Assembly: GCF_018390735.1 (NCBI RefSeq)
Contig: NZ_JAHBCL010000001.1
Coordinates: forward strand, 240,441 to 304,440
Length of the DNA stretch: 64,000 nt
Reading direction: 5' to 3'
Origin: Fusibacter paucivorans
Lineage (GTDB): Bacteria > Bacillota > Clostridia > Peptostreptococcales > Acidaminobacteraceae
Shown here: positions 1 to 8,415 of the stretch, piece by piece
How positions within the stretch are numbered: the stretch's first letter is position 1
Layout of the letters: every line of letters starts with the position of its first letter
Translations under genes and position numbers: made by a program
The notes under the pieces: generated by a model
Seen by the model: only the letters and a program-made list of their open reading frames with translations
Database searches by the model: none
What the model was told of the DNA's origin: nothing

Positions 1-2
1 GT

Positions 3-77
3 GAGCAAGATCTCATCCGATGTATTAAAGAAGGTCAAATATCACCCGTCACCTATATCTCAGGAACATACCGTTAG
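3..77 (+). CDS. 3' end of an unidentified protein, cut by the window edge
   Basis: The frame starting at base 3 is open from the edge and gives 24 residues ending ...TYISGTYR before TAG at 75-77. The residue mix looks protein-like, but another frame is also open to base 97, so the choice is uncertain. No family can be assigned. It would be convergent with the ornithine cyclodeaminase-like gene that ends at 300. Confidence 0.25.
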   Translation, partial: EQDLIRCIKEGQISPVTYISGTYR

Positions 78-114
78 GAACCTGAACCTATCCAAATAAA
101 TATCTATTCCCCCA

Positions 115-240
115 AAAAAATAAAGCCGGCTGTCCGATGACACGCTTCCTGACTGTGTTGACCAGTATAGACCATTTCTTCTATCAACTGGCTAACATTT
201 GGAATGCCTGTCATTCAGAACAGGTCGGCTCTTTATTTTA
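115..240 (-). terminator. Long structured inverted repeat downstream of the OCD gene
   Basis: Arms AAAATAAAG-CCGGC (about 117-130) and GTCGGCTCTTTATTTT (about 224-239) can pair around a loop of roughly 90 bases. The loop holds a second small hairpin, CCTGT/ACAGG, at 207-224. On the minus strand the outer stem is followed by a T-rich run, so it could end the operon that stops at 300. The loop is long for a classical terminator. Confidence 0.35.
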
Positions 241-299
241 TGTGTAAGCATCTAATCATTCTCATGCCTTTAAGTCTGTCGCCGCATAGAAATTTTGAT

Positions 300-1241
300 T
301 TATTCCACACAGAGATATCGCGCGCAGGCGACATCTTCAACCGCCAGCCCCAAAGCATCAAACAGCGTTACCTCTTCATCACTGGTTCTGCCCTCAATGC
401 GTCCCAGCAAAAGCGCGCCAATCGAACCTCTAATATGTGTTTCATCAATAAGCCCTTCCGCTTTGGGAATAAGGTATTCACCGCATTCACGTTTCATCGC
501 CTCAACTTGGTCTGCATAAAACTTCGATCTGGCGACGAGCTCACTGGTCACTTCCCGTGTCGTCGGACTGAACGTTCCCACGGCGTTAATATGTGTTCCC
601 GGTTTCACCCATTGCGATTCTAAAAAAGGTGCCTGACTCGGCGTCAGTGTACAAATGATATCTGCATCTGCAACAGCTTCCTTTGCCGTCTTAGCAACAT
701 GAAATTCCAGCTGCGGATATTCTGAAGTCATTTCATCTATAAATGTCTTGGATCGCGCTTCTGAAAGATCATAGACATAAACCGTTTTGATCGACCTCAC
801 CTCACAAACTGCTCTAAGGTGTGACCGCGCCTGAGCACCGGCACCGATCAAAGCCAAAGTGTTGGCATCTTTCCTTGCAAGCAAGTCAGTTGCAACACCG
901 GAAACAGCGCCCGTTCGAACTTCAGTAATTACTGTAGCATCAGCCATACCGACAAAAGCGCCGTGAACGGATTCAAATAGCATGACATAACCCATATGAC
1001 TTGGGTAATTCGTTCCCATATTGGCATGAAATGCCGTCAGTATTTTCGCACCAAAATAATCCGTATTCCCCAGATAAGCGGGCATAAAACCAAAAGCCTC
1101 GCCATTTGGAAGTATTTCAACCGTTCTCAGCGGCTGCTGTGCCTCGCCAGTTTCTAATTGGCACAGTGCGTCGCGCATAATCGCCATGCACTTAGGGATG
1201 GTTAATTTTTCACGTACTGCTTCTGCGGTTACAATTTTCAT
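300..1241 (-). CDS. Ornithine cyclodeaminase / mu-crystallin family NAD(P)-dependent enzyme
   Basis: A 313-residue cytosolic protein, the usual length of the OCD/mu-crystallin family, which includes ornithine cyclodeaminase, alanine dehydrogenase (archaeal) and ketimine reductases. A Rossmann motif GAGAQARSHL sits near the middle, followed by VYVYDLSEAR, where the acidic residue should bind the nicotinamide nucleotide ribose. The start at 1241 (MKIVTAEAV) has GGAG about nine bases upstream; an extension to 1304 would overlap the preceding gene and has no ribosome site. It lies 40 bases after the LUD-domain gene on the same strand, so they are probably co-transcribed. Substrate unknown: the family is too broad to name a reaction. 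Family call is firm, specific activity is not. Confidence 0.85.
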   Translation of the reverse strand: MKIVTAEAVREKLTIPKCMAIMRDALCQLETGEAQQPLRTVEILPNGEAFGFMPAYLGNTDYFGAKILTAFHANMGTNYPSHMGYVMLFESVHGAFVGMADATVITEVRTGAVSGVATDLLARKDANTLALIGAGAQARSHLRAVCEVRSIKTVYVYDLSEARSKTFIDEMTSEYPQLEFHVAKTAKEAVADADIICTLTPSQAPFLESQWVKPGTHINAVGTFSPTTREVTSELVARSKFYADQVEAMKRECGEYLIPKAEGLIDETHIRGSIGALLLGRIEGRTSDEEVTLFDALGLAVEDVACARYLCVE

Positions 1242-1281
1242 CTCGCTTCTCCAATTCTTTTTCAAAGCCGTTATTGGACAA

Positions 1282-1878
1282 TTAGATGCCCAAATCCTCA
1301 TCAATTAAAAGCACTTCTGCTGCCGAGCCCATCATTGGCCCCCAAAGCGTCACCATGCCGTGGCACACTTTGTCAGGGCTGTTGCATTCGTAACACTTAT
1401 CTGCTTTAATGGCGCATGGCGTCTTCATATTCATCTGCTGTGCCCGAATTGGCGCTGCGATATTTTTAGCACGCCAAACAGCTTCTTCATAGGTTGGCAC
1501 AAGTTTATTGCGCCCGATGATAAAATAAACTTTTTTGTGCCCGAACAGCATTGATGCCACGCGGTTGCCCTTGCCGTCAATATTGACGATTTCTCCTGTT
1601 TCAGCCAGCGCATTTGCAGACGCCAAGTAAACATCCGTTGTCATTGCATTTTGGCGCGCTTCATCAGCGTCCTGCTCCCAGTGCCAATAAACCGTATTGT
1701 GTGCCTTTAACGCCGTATATGCATTAAGCGTTTTCACCGTTGCCGACCCGCCAATACCAACAGTTACACCATCAACCACACGGTTTAAATAGTCGACGGC
1801 CTCTGCACCGCTTGAAAATGTCTGCACGGCATAGCCCCTAACTTTAAGCTGTTTCTCCACTTCTGTAAAAATACCCAT
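1282..1878 (-). CDS. LUD-domain protein (LutC/YkgG-like)
   Basis: A 198-residue protein of the LUD family (formerly DUF162), whose known members take part in lactate utilisation (LutC) together with iron-sulfur proteins. The diagnostic segment VGIGGSATVKTL is present near residue 45, then a mid-protein IIGRNKLVPTYEEAVWRAKN, typical of short LUD proteins. A C-terminal cluster of cysteines (KADKCYECNSPDKVCHGM) could bind metal. The start at 1878 is preceded by GAGGAAG. LutA and LutB partners are absent here, so a lactate role is not supported. Pairing with the OCD-family gene downstream suggests a shared pathway on a small hydroxy or amino acid, which is inference. Confidence 0.82.
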   Translation of the reverse strand: MGIFTEVEKQLKVRGYAVQTFSSGAEAVDYLNRVVDGVTVGIGGSATVKTLNAYTALKAHNTVYWHWEQDADEARQNAMTTDVYLASANALAETGEIVNIDGKGNRVASMLFGHKKVYFIIGRNKLVPTYEEAVWRAKNIAAPIRAQQMNMKTPCAIKADKCYECNSPDKVCHGMVTLWGPMMGSAAEVLLIDEDLGI

Positions 1879-1938
1879 ACTGCACTTCCTCACTTTCCTG
1901 CCCAATATGTCTAATAATCGAATATCATATACGCCTTT

Positions 1939-1949
1939 ATTATATCAGT
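1939..1949 (-). promoter_or_regulatory. Extended -10 promoter for the LUD-OCD operon
   Basis: On the minus strand TGATATAAT (TG-N-TATAAT) lies about 60 bases before the LUD start. A TTGTCA at 1965-1970 is too far (20-base spacer) to be an ideal -35, so the extended -10 probably carries recognition. Confidence 0.5.
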
Positions 1950-1993
1950 AAAACGAGACAATCTTGACAAAAAATCGCATCTAACCGCTGTCT

Positions 1994-2401
1994 TTACGGA
2001 TGCAGTTCGAGTCCTTTGACAATTCTGTCAATCTGATTTTTCTTACCGTACAAACCGACACCCACAAGATTGAGCGCTTCTGTTTTGAACTCGGCCACCT
2101 TTGCACGGTTCGCCATGTCATTTTTTGTTTCAAAAAGTTCTTCCGTATAAATCACAGACTGAATTTCCTTTGTGAATGATTTTATCAAGATTTCTTTCAT
2201 TTTTCCCGCAGTTGCTGTGTACAGAATAATTGGCTGCCTGCACATCGGCAAATAGGTGATGCCGTCACCGTCTTGATAAGGCTCGCCAATGATAGGCTGT
2301 GTGCCGCCAATCCCCGTTGCTAAAAACGCCGTAACATTTAACTTTTGCCACATTGCCAAATTTTCTTCAATAATCATAACCACTTTTGTATCGTATTTCA
2401 T
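1994..2401 (-). CDS. DUF2000 family protein
   Basis: A 135-residue soluble protein resembling DUF2000, a family with a peptidyl-tRNA hydrolase 2-like fold and no settled function. Visible hallmarks are the N-terminal KVVMIIEENLAMWQKLNVTA strand-helix, a glycine-rich GIGGTQPIIGEP segment and a long C-terminal helix-strand pair ending NLVGVGLYGKK. It precedes the LUD/OCD pair by 116 bases that contain a separate promoter, so it may be its own unit. The AraC regulator starting at 2844 is divergent and is a candidate controller. Confidence 0.7.
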   Translation of the reverse strand: MKYDTKVVMIIEENLAMWQKLNVTAFLATGIGGTQPIIGEPYQDGDGITYLPMCRQPIILYTATAGKMKEILIKSFTKEIQSVIYTEELFETKNDMANRAKVAEFKTEALNLVGVGLYGKKNQIDRIVKGLELHP

Positions 2402-2540
2402 TGCCGCCTCCTCAAGTCCTATTAATGCTGTTCAAGTCATTAAAAGCGCTGTGTTTTTATGGCTAATTATAACCGCCTGACAGCGGCTGTCTAGTAAAAT
2501 ATTGCGCCACTGCGGCATTTACACGTTTTTGAATTGTTAA

Positions 2541-2612
2541 CTTACTGGTTTATTAACTTACTAGTTTATTGACTTATTGACTTATTGGTTTATTGGCTTA
2601 TTGGCTTATTGT
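2541..2612. repeat. Nine tandem 8-bp units between divergent genes
   Basis: Nine consecutive 8-base units of the form YTTAYTRR (for example CTTACTGG, TTTATTGA, CTTATTGG) run without gaps from 2541 to 2612. They fill part of the 442-base space between the DUF2000 gene and the divergent AraC gene. The remaining bases of this space show no gene. Confidence 0.85.
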
Positions 2613-2843
2613 TTTTAGGCATTTGGTTTTTTAGACAAACATTAAGTTTACATTAAGCACCTTACACATCACCATCGCATCCGCAATAATGTACTAGCAT
2701 TTTAACTAACAAATAGTATACAATAGTGCCAAATACACTTTTGCTTTTATTATCTTTTATTGTGATGCCTCTCCGCTCGTATGCTGCATATGGTTGTTAT
2801 ATCCACGGACGCATTGCAAGACACCTTTTGGGAGGTGATGAGT

Positions 2844-3620
2844 ATGAATCAGTTTGTCTACAAACAAGCTTCCGGCATTACGGCACTTTCGGCCAGCTTT
2901 CATGAATTTTCCTATAAAAAACATGCTCATGATGAATATGCACTGGGCGTTACACTAGACGGCATTCAGAAGTTTTCTTCCAGAGGCAGCATTCATGCAT
3001 CATGTCCGCACGGTGTAATGCTCTTTCATCCCGGTTTTGTCCATGACGGCTGGGCACATGAGCATCAAAGGCTGGACTACGTTATGATTTATGTCGATGA
3101 ATCCAAAATGAAAGCAATCCTAGATACAAATGAACCCCATTATTTTAAGGATTCAGTTGTATACGACAAAACACTTGAGCGGCTGGTTTATAATACTGCC
3201 TTTACCATTTTAAATGATTGTGATCCTGCATTCTGTGATGATGCATTTACCCTGCTTGGCGCCCACTTGGGCGGTTTGATGACGGATGCAAAAATCAACC
3301 GCGAGCATCAGCGTATCCAAAAGATCAAATGGATACTTCGAAATACCGAAGGTGAACCACTGCGGCTTGATGACGTTGCCACAGCCGTTGGCATGTCCAA
3401 GTATCAAATGATTCGCATTTTTAAAGCAGCCGTCGGTCTATCACCTTATCAGTACTATTTAAGCTGTAAACTATCACGCGCTAAAAAACTGATCGAAGAA
3501 ACAAAAGAAGTCTACACGGCAGTCACTGCAGAACACTTTGTCGATCTCTCACATCTGAATAAGCACTTTAAAAACACTTATGGCGTCACCGCCAACACTT
3601 ATGCAAAATCGCTGATCTGA
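2844..3620 (+). CDS. AraC family transcriptional regulator with cupin sensor
   Basis: A 258-residue regulator. The N-terminal ~150 residues form an AraC-type cupin ligand domain (HAHDEYALGVTLDGIQKF, then HPGFVHDGW); the C-terminal ~100 residues hold two helix-turn-helix motifs (LDDVATAVGMSKYQMIRIFKAA and the second around FVDLSHLNKHFKNTYG with the usual P-x-x-Y region). The start at 2844 has a strong GGAGGTGA seven bases upstream; two earlier in-frame ATG codons sit within or before that site. It is divergent from the DUF2000/LUD/OCD genes, which are therefore likely targets. Ligand unknown. Confidence 0.9.
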   Translation: MNQFVYKQASGITALSASFHEFSYKKHAHDEYALGVTLDGIQKFSSRGSIHASCPHGVMLFHPGFVHDGWAHEHQRLDYVMIYVDESKMKAILDTNEPHYFKDSVVYDKTLERLVYNTAFTILNDCDPAFCDDAFTLLGAHLGGLMTDAKINREHQRIQKIKWILRNTEGEPLRLDDVATAVGMSKYQMIRIFKAAVGLSPYQYYLSCKLSRAKKLIEETKEVYTAVTAEHFVDLSHLNKHFKNTYGVTANTYAKSLI

Positions 3621-3773
3621 TCGTTATCGGAAAAGCGATTTTCTTACATTTATGATCACATGATACATGATAAAATTGGTACTGCGTATTTGCCAAAAAT
3701 AAGCGGTTAGCCCCATGCTCATCTCGTTAATTGACTGTCAAAACGGGTAATGGATTAGCATGGAGGTGAATAC

Positions 3774-4769
3774 ATGCGAAAATCAGTGTTAACAGGATTT
3801 GTATGCTTATTGATGTTCACATTATCAGCATGCGGCAATACCGATTCAAATACAGACCGGCCAGAAAACAGTCCATCAAACAGCACAGGGAGCGCCACTG
3901 AAAACAGTACGGCTGAATCAACCGCGGAAAGCGCTCAGAGCATTGAAGTCAATGGCATTATCTTTGAAGACCTCAATGAAAATCAGATTTTTGATGCGGA
4001 TGAAATCGGCTTATCGGGCATTGACATCATATATAGCGGCAGCATCGTTACATCCTCAGATGACGGCACTTTTCTCATTGAAGCAGCGGCACCCATTGCG
4101 ATCCAAATAGACATTGGCACACTGCCGGCAGGCTATCATTTAACCACACAAAATGACACGCAAACGGTTTCCGATGCAGATGGTTTTGAGCCTATCGGTT
4201 ATGCCCCTGCATCCGGCAGTGAAGCACTGTCCATTGATACACTTTTGAATGCAAATCACGACGCTATTCAAAGCTATGCCTTTGATCTTTACATGAACAC
4301 GAACGGCATGGAAGCAGGCAGCCTCCATTATGCCGCCAATGCGACAAATTTTGTAGCAGAGGATGATAACATGATTACCTATTATCTAGGCGACAGCGGC
4401 AAAATAGGCGTCTATACCAAGGCTTCCAATCAGCTTATGGTCACACCTGCCACGGAGACCATGGAAATGGTAACACCATTTACCGCAGTAGAACAGCTTG
4501 AACCCGATGCAATTGACGCCATGCACTATAAAGGAACCGAAACCTTTGACGGTAAAACCGTGCATATTTTCAAAAGTGAAATTCCCGGCTTTACCACTGA
4601 GCTTTACATCTGGGATACCTATGGGCTGGTGGTGCAAATGTCAACAGAGGCAAACGGCAATTCAGCCGTAATGGCATTTAGAAATCTCATCATCAATGAC
4701 GTTGACGATAGTGTCTTTGCGTTTCCTGCTGGTGCAGAGATCATTGACTTGACAAACCTAGGTGGCTAA
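3774..4769 (+). CDS. Secreted lipoprotein with SdrD-B-like and LolA-like regions
   Basis: A 331-residue exported lipoprotein. The signal peptide MRKSVLTGFVCLLMFTLSAC ends in lipobox LSAC, with the acylated cysteine at residue 20. A Ser/Thr/Asn/Glu-rich linker follows (about 21-60), then a segment GIIFEDLNENQIFDADEIGL typical of SdrD-B/Cna-B surface modules (about 62-130), and a C-terminal ~190-residue region rich in beta strands that resembles outer-membrane-lipoprotein-carrier-like domains found in Firmicute lipoproteins. GGAGGTG precedes the ATG. It is monocistronic, ending before a bidirectional terminator. Role unknown; anchoring on the outer face of the membrane is expected. Confidence 0.75.
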   Translation: MRKSVLTGFVCLLMFTLSACGNTDSNTDRPENSPSNSTGSATENSTAESTAESAQSIEVNGIIFEDLNENQIFDADEIGLSGIDIIYSGSIVTSSDDGTFLIEAAAPIAIQIDIGTLPAGYHLTTQNDTQTVSDADGFEPIGYAPASGSEALSIDTLLNANHDAIQSYAFDLYMNTNGMEAGSLHYAANATNFVAEDDNMITYYLGDSGKIGVYTKASNQLMVTPATETMEMVTPFTAVEQLEPDAIDAMHYKGTETFDGKTVHIFKSEIPGFTTELYIWDTYGLVVQMSTEANGNSAVMAFRNLIINDVDDSVFAFPAGAEIIDLTNLGG

Positions 4770-4821
4770 TCACAGTGTTTTTTTACCGGCGTTAATGACT
4801 GCATAAAACTTCATGCAATAT

Positions 4822-4860
4822 AAAAAAGAGCAGAGATTCCATGAATCTCTGCCCTTTTCA
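4822..4860. terminator. Bidirectional Rho-independent terminator
   Basis: Perfect 10-base stem GCAGAGATTC/GAATCTCTGC (4830-4839 and 4843-4852) with a three-base loop, flanked by AAAAAA on the left and CCTTTT on the right. It separates the convergent lipoprotein and BCCT genes. Confidence 0.85.
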
Positions 4861-4866
4861 TATTAC

Positions 4867-4911
4867 ATTCTTTCCATTGCTATTCTTTTCATTGTTATTT
4901 ATTTCATTGTT
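4867..4911. repeat. Three tandem 15-bp units
   Basis: Units ATTCTTTCCATTGCT, ATTCTTTTCATTGTT and ATTTATTTCATTGTT follow one another at 4867-4911, with a partial fourth. They lie between the terminator and the 3' end of the BCCT gene. Confidence 0.75.
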
Positions 4912-5021
4912 ATTATTTCACGTTCATTAGCTTCGTATACCAATGCGTTTTATACTTCACTTGTTTGCACGTAAGATCATTACGCAAATCACAGTTAACA
5001 CTCATGCATAACCACTTTCCA

Positions 5022-6824
5022 CTACAGCTCCCTGTTCTCCAGTTCTGCATTGATCTCTTCTTGAACGGCAATGGCAACGGCTTCGTTGAGAAAATGTTCT
5101 TCTTCCACTTCACGGAGCCTTCGCCGGACGGCCTCTTCAACCTCATACTCCTGCTGAAGCCCCAGCTTCAGCGAATAGACCAATATTATGAGAATAATGG
5201 CAAATGGCAATCCCGTCATCACCGATGCCGTTTGAAGTGCCGTCAGTCCGCCGCCCATGAGCAGTGCCGCCGCAACAACCCCTTCCATGACAGCCCAGAA
5301 GACTCTTTGTGGAATAGGTGAATCCAGTTTACCGCCTGAGGTAAGGTGATCAACGACTAACGAGCCCGAATCCGAAGAAGTTACAAAGAACACCGTTACG
5401 AGAATAATCCCGATAATGGAGAGAAAACGGGTTGCAGGCAGATGTTCGAGCATTGCAAACAAAGCAATTGCCACATCCTGTGAGACGGCACCTGCAATAT
5501 CGCCAATCTGATTCATCTGTAAATAAATCGCTGTTCCGCCAAAAACGCTCATCCAGAAAAAAGACAAAAGTGTTGGAATCAGCATAACCCCAAGGATAAA
5601 TTCTCTCACAGTACGTCCCTTGGAAATCCTTGCGATAAACATGCCGACAAATGGTGACCAAGAGATCCACCAAGCCCAGTAAAAAATAGTCCATGCACCC
5701 TGCCAATTCGTATTTCGGAATGTCTCAGTCCAGAGACTCATTTCAATAATATTGGATAAATAAGCACCAATATTTTGTGTAAACCCACTTAAGATAAAAA
5801 CGGTAGGTCCAACAATTAAAATGATCAACATAAAAATTGCGGCTAGTCCCATATTGAGCTCACTTAACCGCTTAACGCCGCCATCGAGTCCCATAACGAC
5901 AGAAGTCGTTGCCATACCTGTAATAACAGCAATGAGAACCACTTGTATGCCAAGGCTCATTTTAATGCCAAACAGGAAATTAAGACCTGCATTTACCTGT
6001 GATACGCCTAATCCCAATGAAGTCGCCAAACCTGTAAGCGTTGCTAAAACAGATAATACATCAATGACGTTACCCCAAAACCCATAAATCTTATTGCCGA
6101 TCAAAGGGTAAAAAACTGATCTAATCGTAAGCGGCAAGCCATTATTGTAGGCAAAAAAGGCGAGGCCTAAGCCCACGATTGAATAAATTGCCCACGGGTG
6201 AATACCCCAGTGGAAAAAGGTCGTCACCATAGCCGCCTGTGCTGCTGCCGGTGATCCTGCGGCGATATTGCCAAACATTGGTGATGGTGATAAGAAATGG
6301 CTAACCGGTTCCCCGACGCTCCAAAAGAGCAGTCCAATCCCCATGCCGGCACTGAGCAGCATAGCATACCAGCCAAATTTACTAAATTCAGGCTGAGCGT
6401 CGTTGCCGCCGATTTTAATATTGCCGTAACTGCCAAAGGCAAAATAGAGTGCCGCGATGATAAAGATATTTGCCGCCATGACAAAAAACCAGCCGGCATT
6501 TTTAGTAATGTTTTGCATTAAATTCGTAAATAATGTCTGTGCTGACTCTGGATAAAGCAATGTCAGCACAATAAAAACAACCATTATAATGGCAGAGGCA
6601 AAGGTCACTTGGGGATGTACATCAAACCCATAACCTGACCAGTTGTTTTCACCGGGTTCCTGTTTCCCCGCATCATCAAACAATGATGCCGTTGGTCTAA
6701 TTTGAAGTCCCTTAAACTGCTTTCTATTTTTGATTGCTTTTTTTCTTGCTTCGGTCTCAGCTTTTTTTAGTTTTTTAGCCAATTCCCGCTTTGATTCAAG
6801 TCTTCTTTTTCTTTCATCTTCCAA
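5022..6824 (-). CDS. BCCT family betaine/carnitine/choline transporter
   Basis: A 600-residue inner-membrane secondary transporter. The first ~75 residues are a highly charged cytoplasmic tail; then twelve hydrophobic segments follow. Family signatures are GMGIGLLFWSVGEP (TM3 region, glycine-rich unwound helix) and the Trp-rich WAWWISWSPFVGMFIARISKGRT, which forms the aromatic substrate box for quaternary ammonium compounds. The acidic C-terminal tail (EEAVRRRLREVEEEHFLNEA) resembles regulatory tails of osmosensing members. The start is TTG at 6824, ten bases after GGAAG; no ATG is available upstream of the first membrane helix. Monocistronic. Uptake of betaine or carnitine by Na+ or H+ symport is the likely function; exact substrate unknown. 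Confidence 0.92.
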   Translation of the reverse strand: MEDERKRRLESKRELAKKLKKAETEARKKAIKNRKQFKGLQIRPTASLFDDAGKQEPGENNWSGYGFDVHPQVTFASAIIMVVFIVLTLLYPESAQTLFTNLMQNITKNAGWFFVMAANIFIIAALYFAFGSYGNIKIGGNDAQPEFSKFGWYAMLLSAGMGIGLLFWSVGEPVSHFLSPSPMFGNIAAGSPAAAQAAMVTTFFHWGIHPWAIYSIVGLGLAFFAYNNGLPLTIRSVFYPLIGNKIYGFWGNVIDVLSVLATLTGLATSLGLGVSQVNAGLNFLFGIKMSLGIQVVLIAVITGMATTSVVMGLDGGVKRLSELNMGLAAIFMLIILIVGPTVFILSGFTQNIGAYLSNIIEMSLWTETFRNTNWQGAWTIFYWAWWISWSPFVGMFIARISKGRTVREFILGVMLIPTLLSFFWMSVFGGTAIYLQMNQIGDIAGAVSQDVAIALFAMLEHLPATRFLSIIGIILVTVFFVTSSDSGSLVVDHLTSGGKLDSPIPQRVFWAVMEGVVAAALLMGGGLTALQTASVMTGLPFAIILIILVYSLKLGLQQEYEVEEAVRRRLREVEEEHFLNEAVAIAVQEEINAELENREL

Positions 6825-6948
6825 TATGTCTTCACTTCCTTTTCTACTGCAACACTAATAGTTTAAATGTTTAACAATCATTTTGTCAAATCTGCAAGTA
6901 AAAAACGCATTTATGCCACAGCTCTTTTCATACTCATCATAAAAAAAT

Positions 6949-7028
6949 AAAACCCCTTTGCACCATAAAACACGTAAAATCACATGCTTTATCTAACATA
7001 CGCGATCGTCGTAATGCAAAAGGGTTTT
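6949..7028. terminator. Large-loop inverted repeat
   Basis: AAAACCCCTTTGCA (6949-6962) pairs with TGCAAAAGGGTTTT (7014-7028, one base bulged) around a 51-base loop. A-rich and T-rich flanks on the two sides would let it act in either direction, most plausibly after dapA. It lies directly beside the 111-bp repeat copy. Confidence 0.45.
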
Positions 7029-7053
7029 CTTTATATGCAATTTCCTCAACAAA

Positions 7054-7164
7054 GGTAATTGTATCATTGCCTTCAGTTGAGCCTTTGCTACAATATGTGT
7101 GTTCCCATCTTATGAAAATAATACCTATTGTCGTAAAGGATTAAAATTTGAATGATGCAATTTC
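7054..7164 (-). repeat. Full copy of the 111-bp dispersed element (copy 1)
   Basis: Read on the minus strand it begins GAAATTGCATCATTCAAATT and ends GGCAATGATACAATTACC. Compared with the copies at 43338-43448 and 61198-61308 it shares both ends, the total length and internal blocks (TATTATTTTCAT with the 43-kb copy; TGGGAA...TATTGT...AAGG with the 61-kb copy). No ORF is conserved. It sits just downstream of dapA. Immediately beyond its right end another GAGGAAATTGCAT start occurs, hinting at a truncated second copy. Confidence 0.7.
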
Positions 7165-7228
7165 TTTGGCGAAGTACTCGGGTTAAAATGCTTAACTTCG
7201 CTTCAATGCCAATCACTGCGCACTTCGT

Positions 7229-8116
7229 TTAACGTTTAAAATATTGGTTCAGAAGATTCGTGAGCATCTCTTGATGATGCGGTTCCAACGTCGTAAGTGG
7301 TGCTCTACACGGTCCTGAACTCAAATCCCCGCCTAAAATGTTAAGCGCTGACTTCACCGGTATTGGGTTAACATCGCAGAAGAGCGCATTAATCAGCGGC
7401 AGGCAGTCAAGTTGAAGCGCTAAGCTCCCTTGATGATTGCCTTCTAAGTACAAAGCGACCATATCGTGCATCTCCTTTGGTATAACATTTGCAGCAACAG
7501 AGATGACGCCCACTCCTCCCAGTGACAGCAATGGTAATACTTGATCGTCATTGCCGGAGTAAATATCCAGTTTGCCGGCACATTTCTGTGCGAGCTCAGC
7601 AACCTGTGCAATATTGCCGCTCGCCTCTTTAATCGCGACGATATTATCAATTTCTGAAAGTTTTAATGCCGTATCAGGCAAAATGTTCATCCCCGTTCTG
7701 CTCGGTACATTATAAAGAATAATTGGAATGCTCACAGATTCAGCAATCACCTTATAGTGCTCATAAAGCCCTTTCTGGCTGGTTTTATTGTAGTATGGTG
7801 TTACATGTAAGAGCCCATCCGCACCGACGGCCTCAGCTCTTTGTGAAAGGCTGATCCCATGTCTCGTATCATTGCTGCCGGTTCCTGCGATAACAGGGAC
7901 GCGCTTATTCGTATATTTTACAGCTGCCGCAATACAGTCAATTTGCTCATCATCGGTCAGTGTCGATGCTTCACCGGTTGTACCGCAGATGATTATCGCA
8001 TCTGTACCGTTTTCAATTTGGAATTGAATAAGTGATTCCAATCGGTCGTAATCAACAGTTAAATCTTCTTTAAACGGTGTAACGATGGCCACACCAGAGC
8101 CTTTAAAAAGTGCCAT
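7229..8116 (-). CDS. dapA: 4-hydroxy-tetrahydrodipicolinate synthase
   Basis: A 295-residue aldolase-family (NAL superfamily) enzyme that condenses pyruvate with aspartate semialdehyde, the first committed step of lysine and diaminopimelate synthesis. The TIM barrel shows GTTGEAST (residues 45-52, the Thr pair of the proton relay), YNVPSRTG (Tyr135, Arg140) and the Schiff-base lysine in IVAIKEASGN (Lys163). The start at 8116 (MALFKGSG) has GAGGAG six bases upstream; upstream in-frame codons lie in the riboswitch leader. Expression should be shut down by lysine through the leader at 8167-8409. It stands alone, without other dap genes. Confidence 0.96.
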   Translation of the reverse strand: MALFKGSGVAIVTPFKEDLTVDYDRLESLIQFQIENGTDAIIICGTTGEASTLTDDEQIDCIAAAVKYTNKRVPVIAGTGSNDTRHGISLSQRAEAVGADGLLHVTPYYNKTSQKGLYEHYKVIAESVSIPIILYNVPSRTGMNILPDTALKLSEIDNIVAIKEASGNIAQVAELAQKCAGKLDIYSGNDDQVLPLLSLGGVGVISVAANVIPKEMHDMVALYLEGNHQGSLALQLDCLPLINALFCDVNPIPVKSALNILGGDLSSGPCRAPLTTLEPHHQEMLTNLLNQYFKR

Positions 8117-8166
8117 TTTATTCTCCTCTTCATTTGTGATCGGTTGTTGTTTCTTTGTTTCATGCA

Positions 8167-8197
8167 CAAAAAAACAGCCAGAGAGAGTACTAGCTGT
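8167..8197 (-). terminator. Intrinsic terminator of the lysine riboswitch
   Basis: On the minus strand ACAGCT...GGCTGT followed by seven T residues, between the aptamer and the dapA ribosome site. This is where a lysine-bound leader would stop transcription. Confidence 0.8.
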
Positions 8198-8234
8198 GGA
8201 CGAATCATCATTATTTAAATAAATCATCAGTAGC

Positions 8235-8409
8235 ACTCCATATGCTTTTTCAGCCTATGACAGTTGGCTTGCTGTTAACAGACCAACCAGATTGTAATGA
8301 CGTGGGCATTACGCACTTCGGCACCTTTGCCTTTCTGCGCTTCTCAAATGTACCCACATACATCAAAACGCTTACTTATCATTGGTGCACCTCTACCTTT
8401 ATTGAGTTA
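8235..8409 (-). ncRNA. Lysine riboswitch (L-box)
   Basis: The minus strand carries the conserved L-box segments in order: GGTAGAGGTGC near the 5' end, AAGTA, GAAAGGCAAAGGTGCCGAAG, CTGGTTGG, and ACTGTCATAGG at the 3' end. These are the invariant junction and P-stem elements of the lysine aptamer. It lies directly upstream of dapA and is followed by an intrinsic terminator, so lysine should cause premature termination. This is the best-supported regulatory RNA in the window. Confidence 0.93.
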
Positions 8410-8415
8410 TCTACT

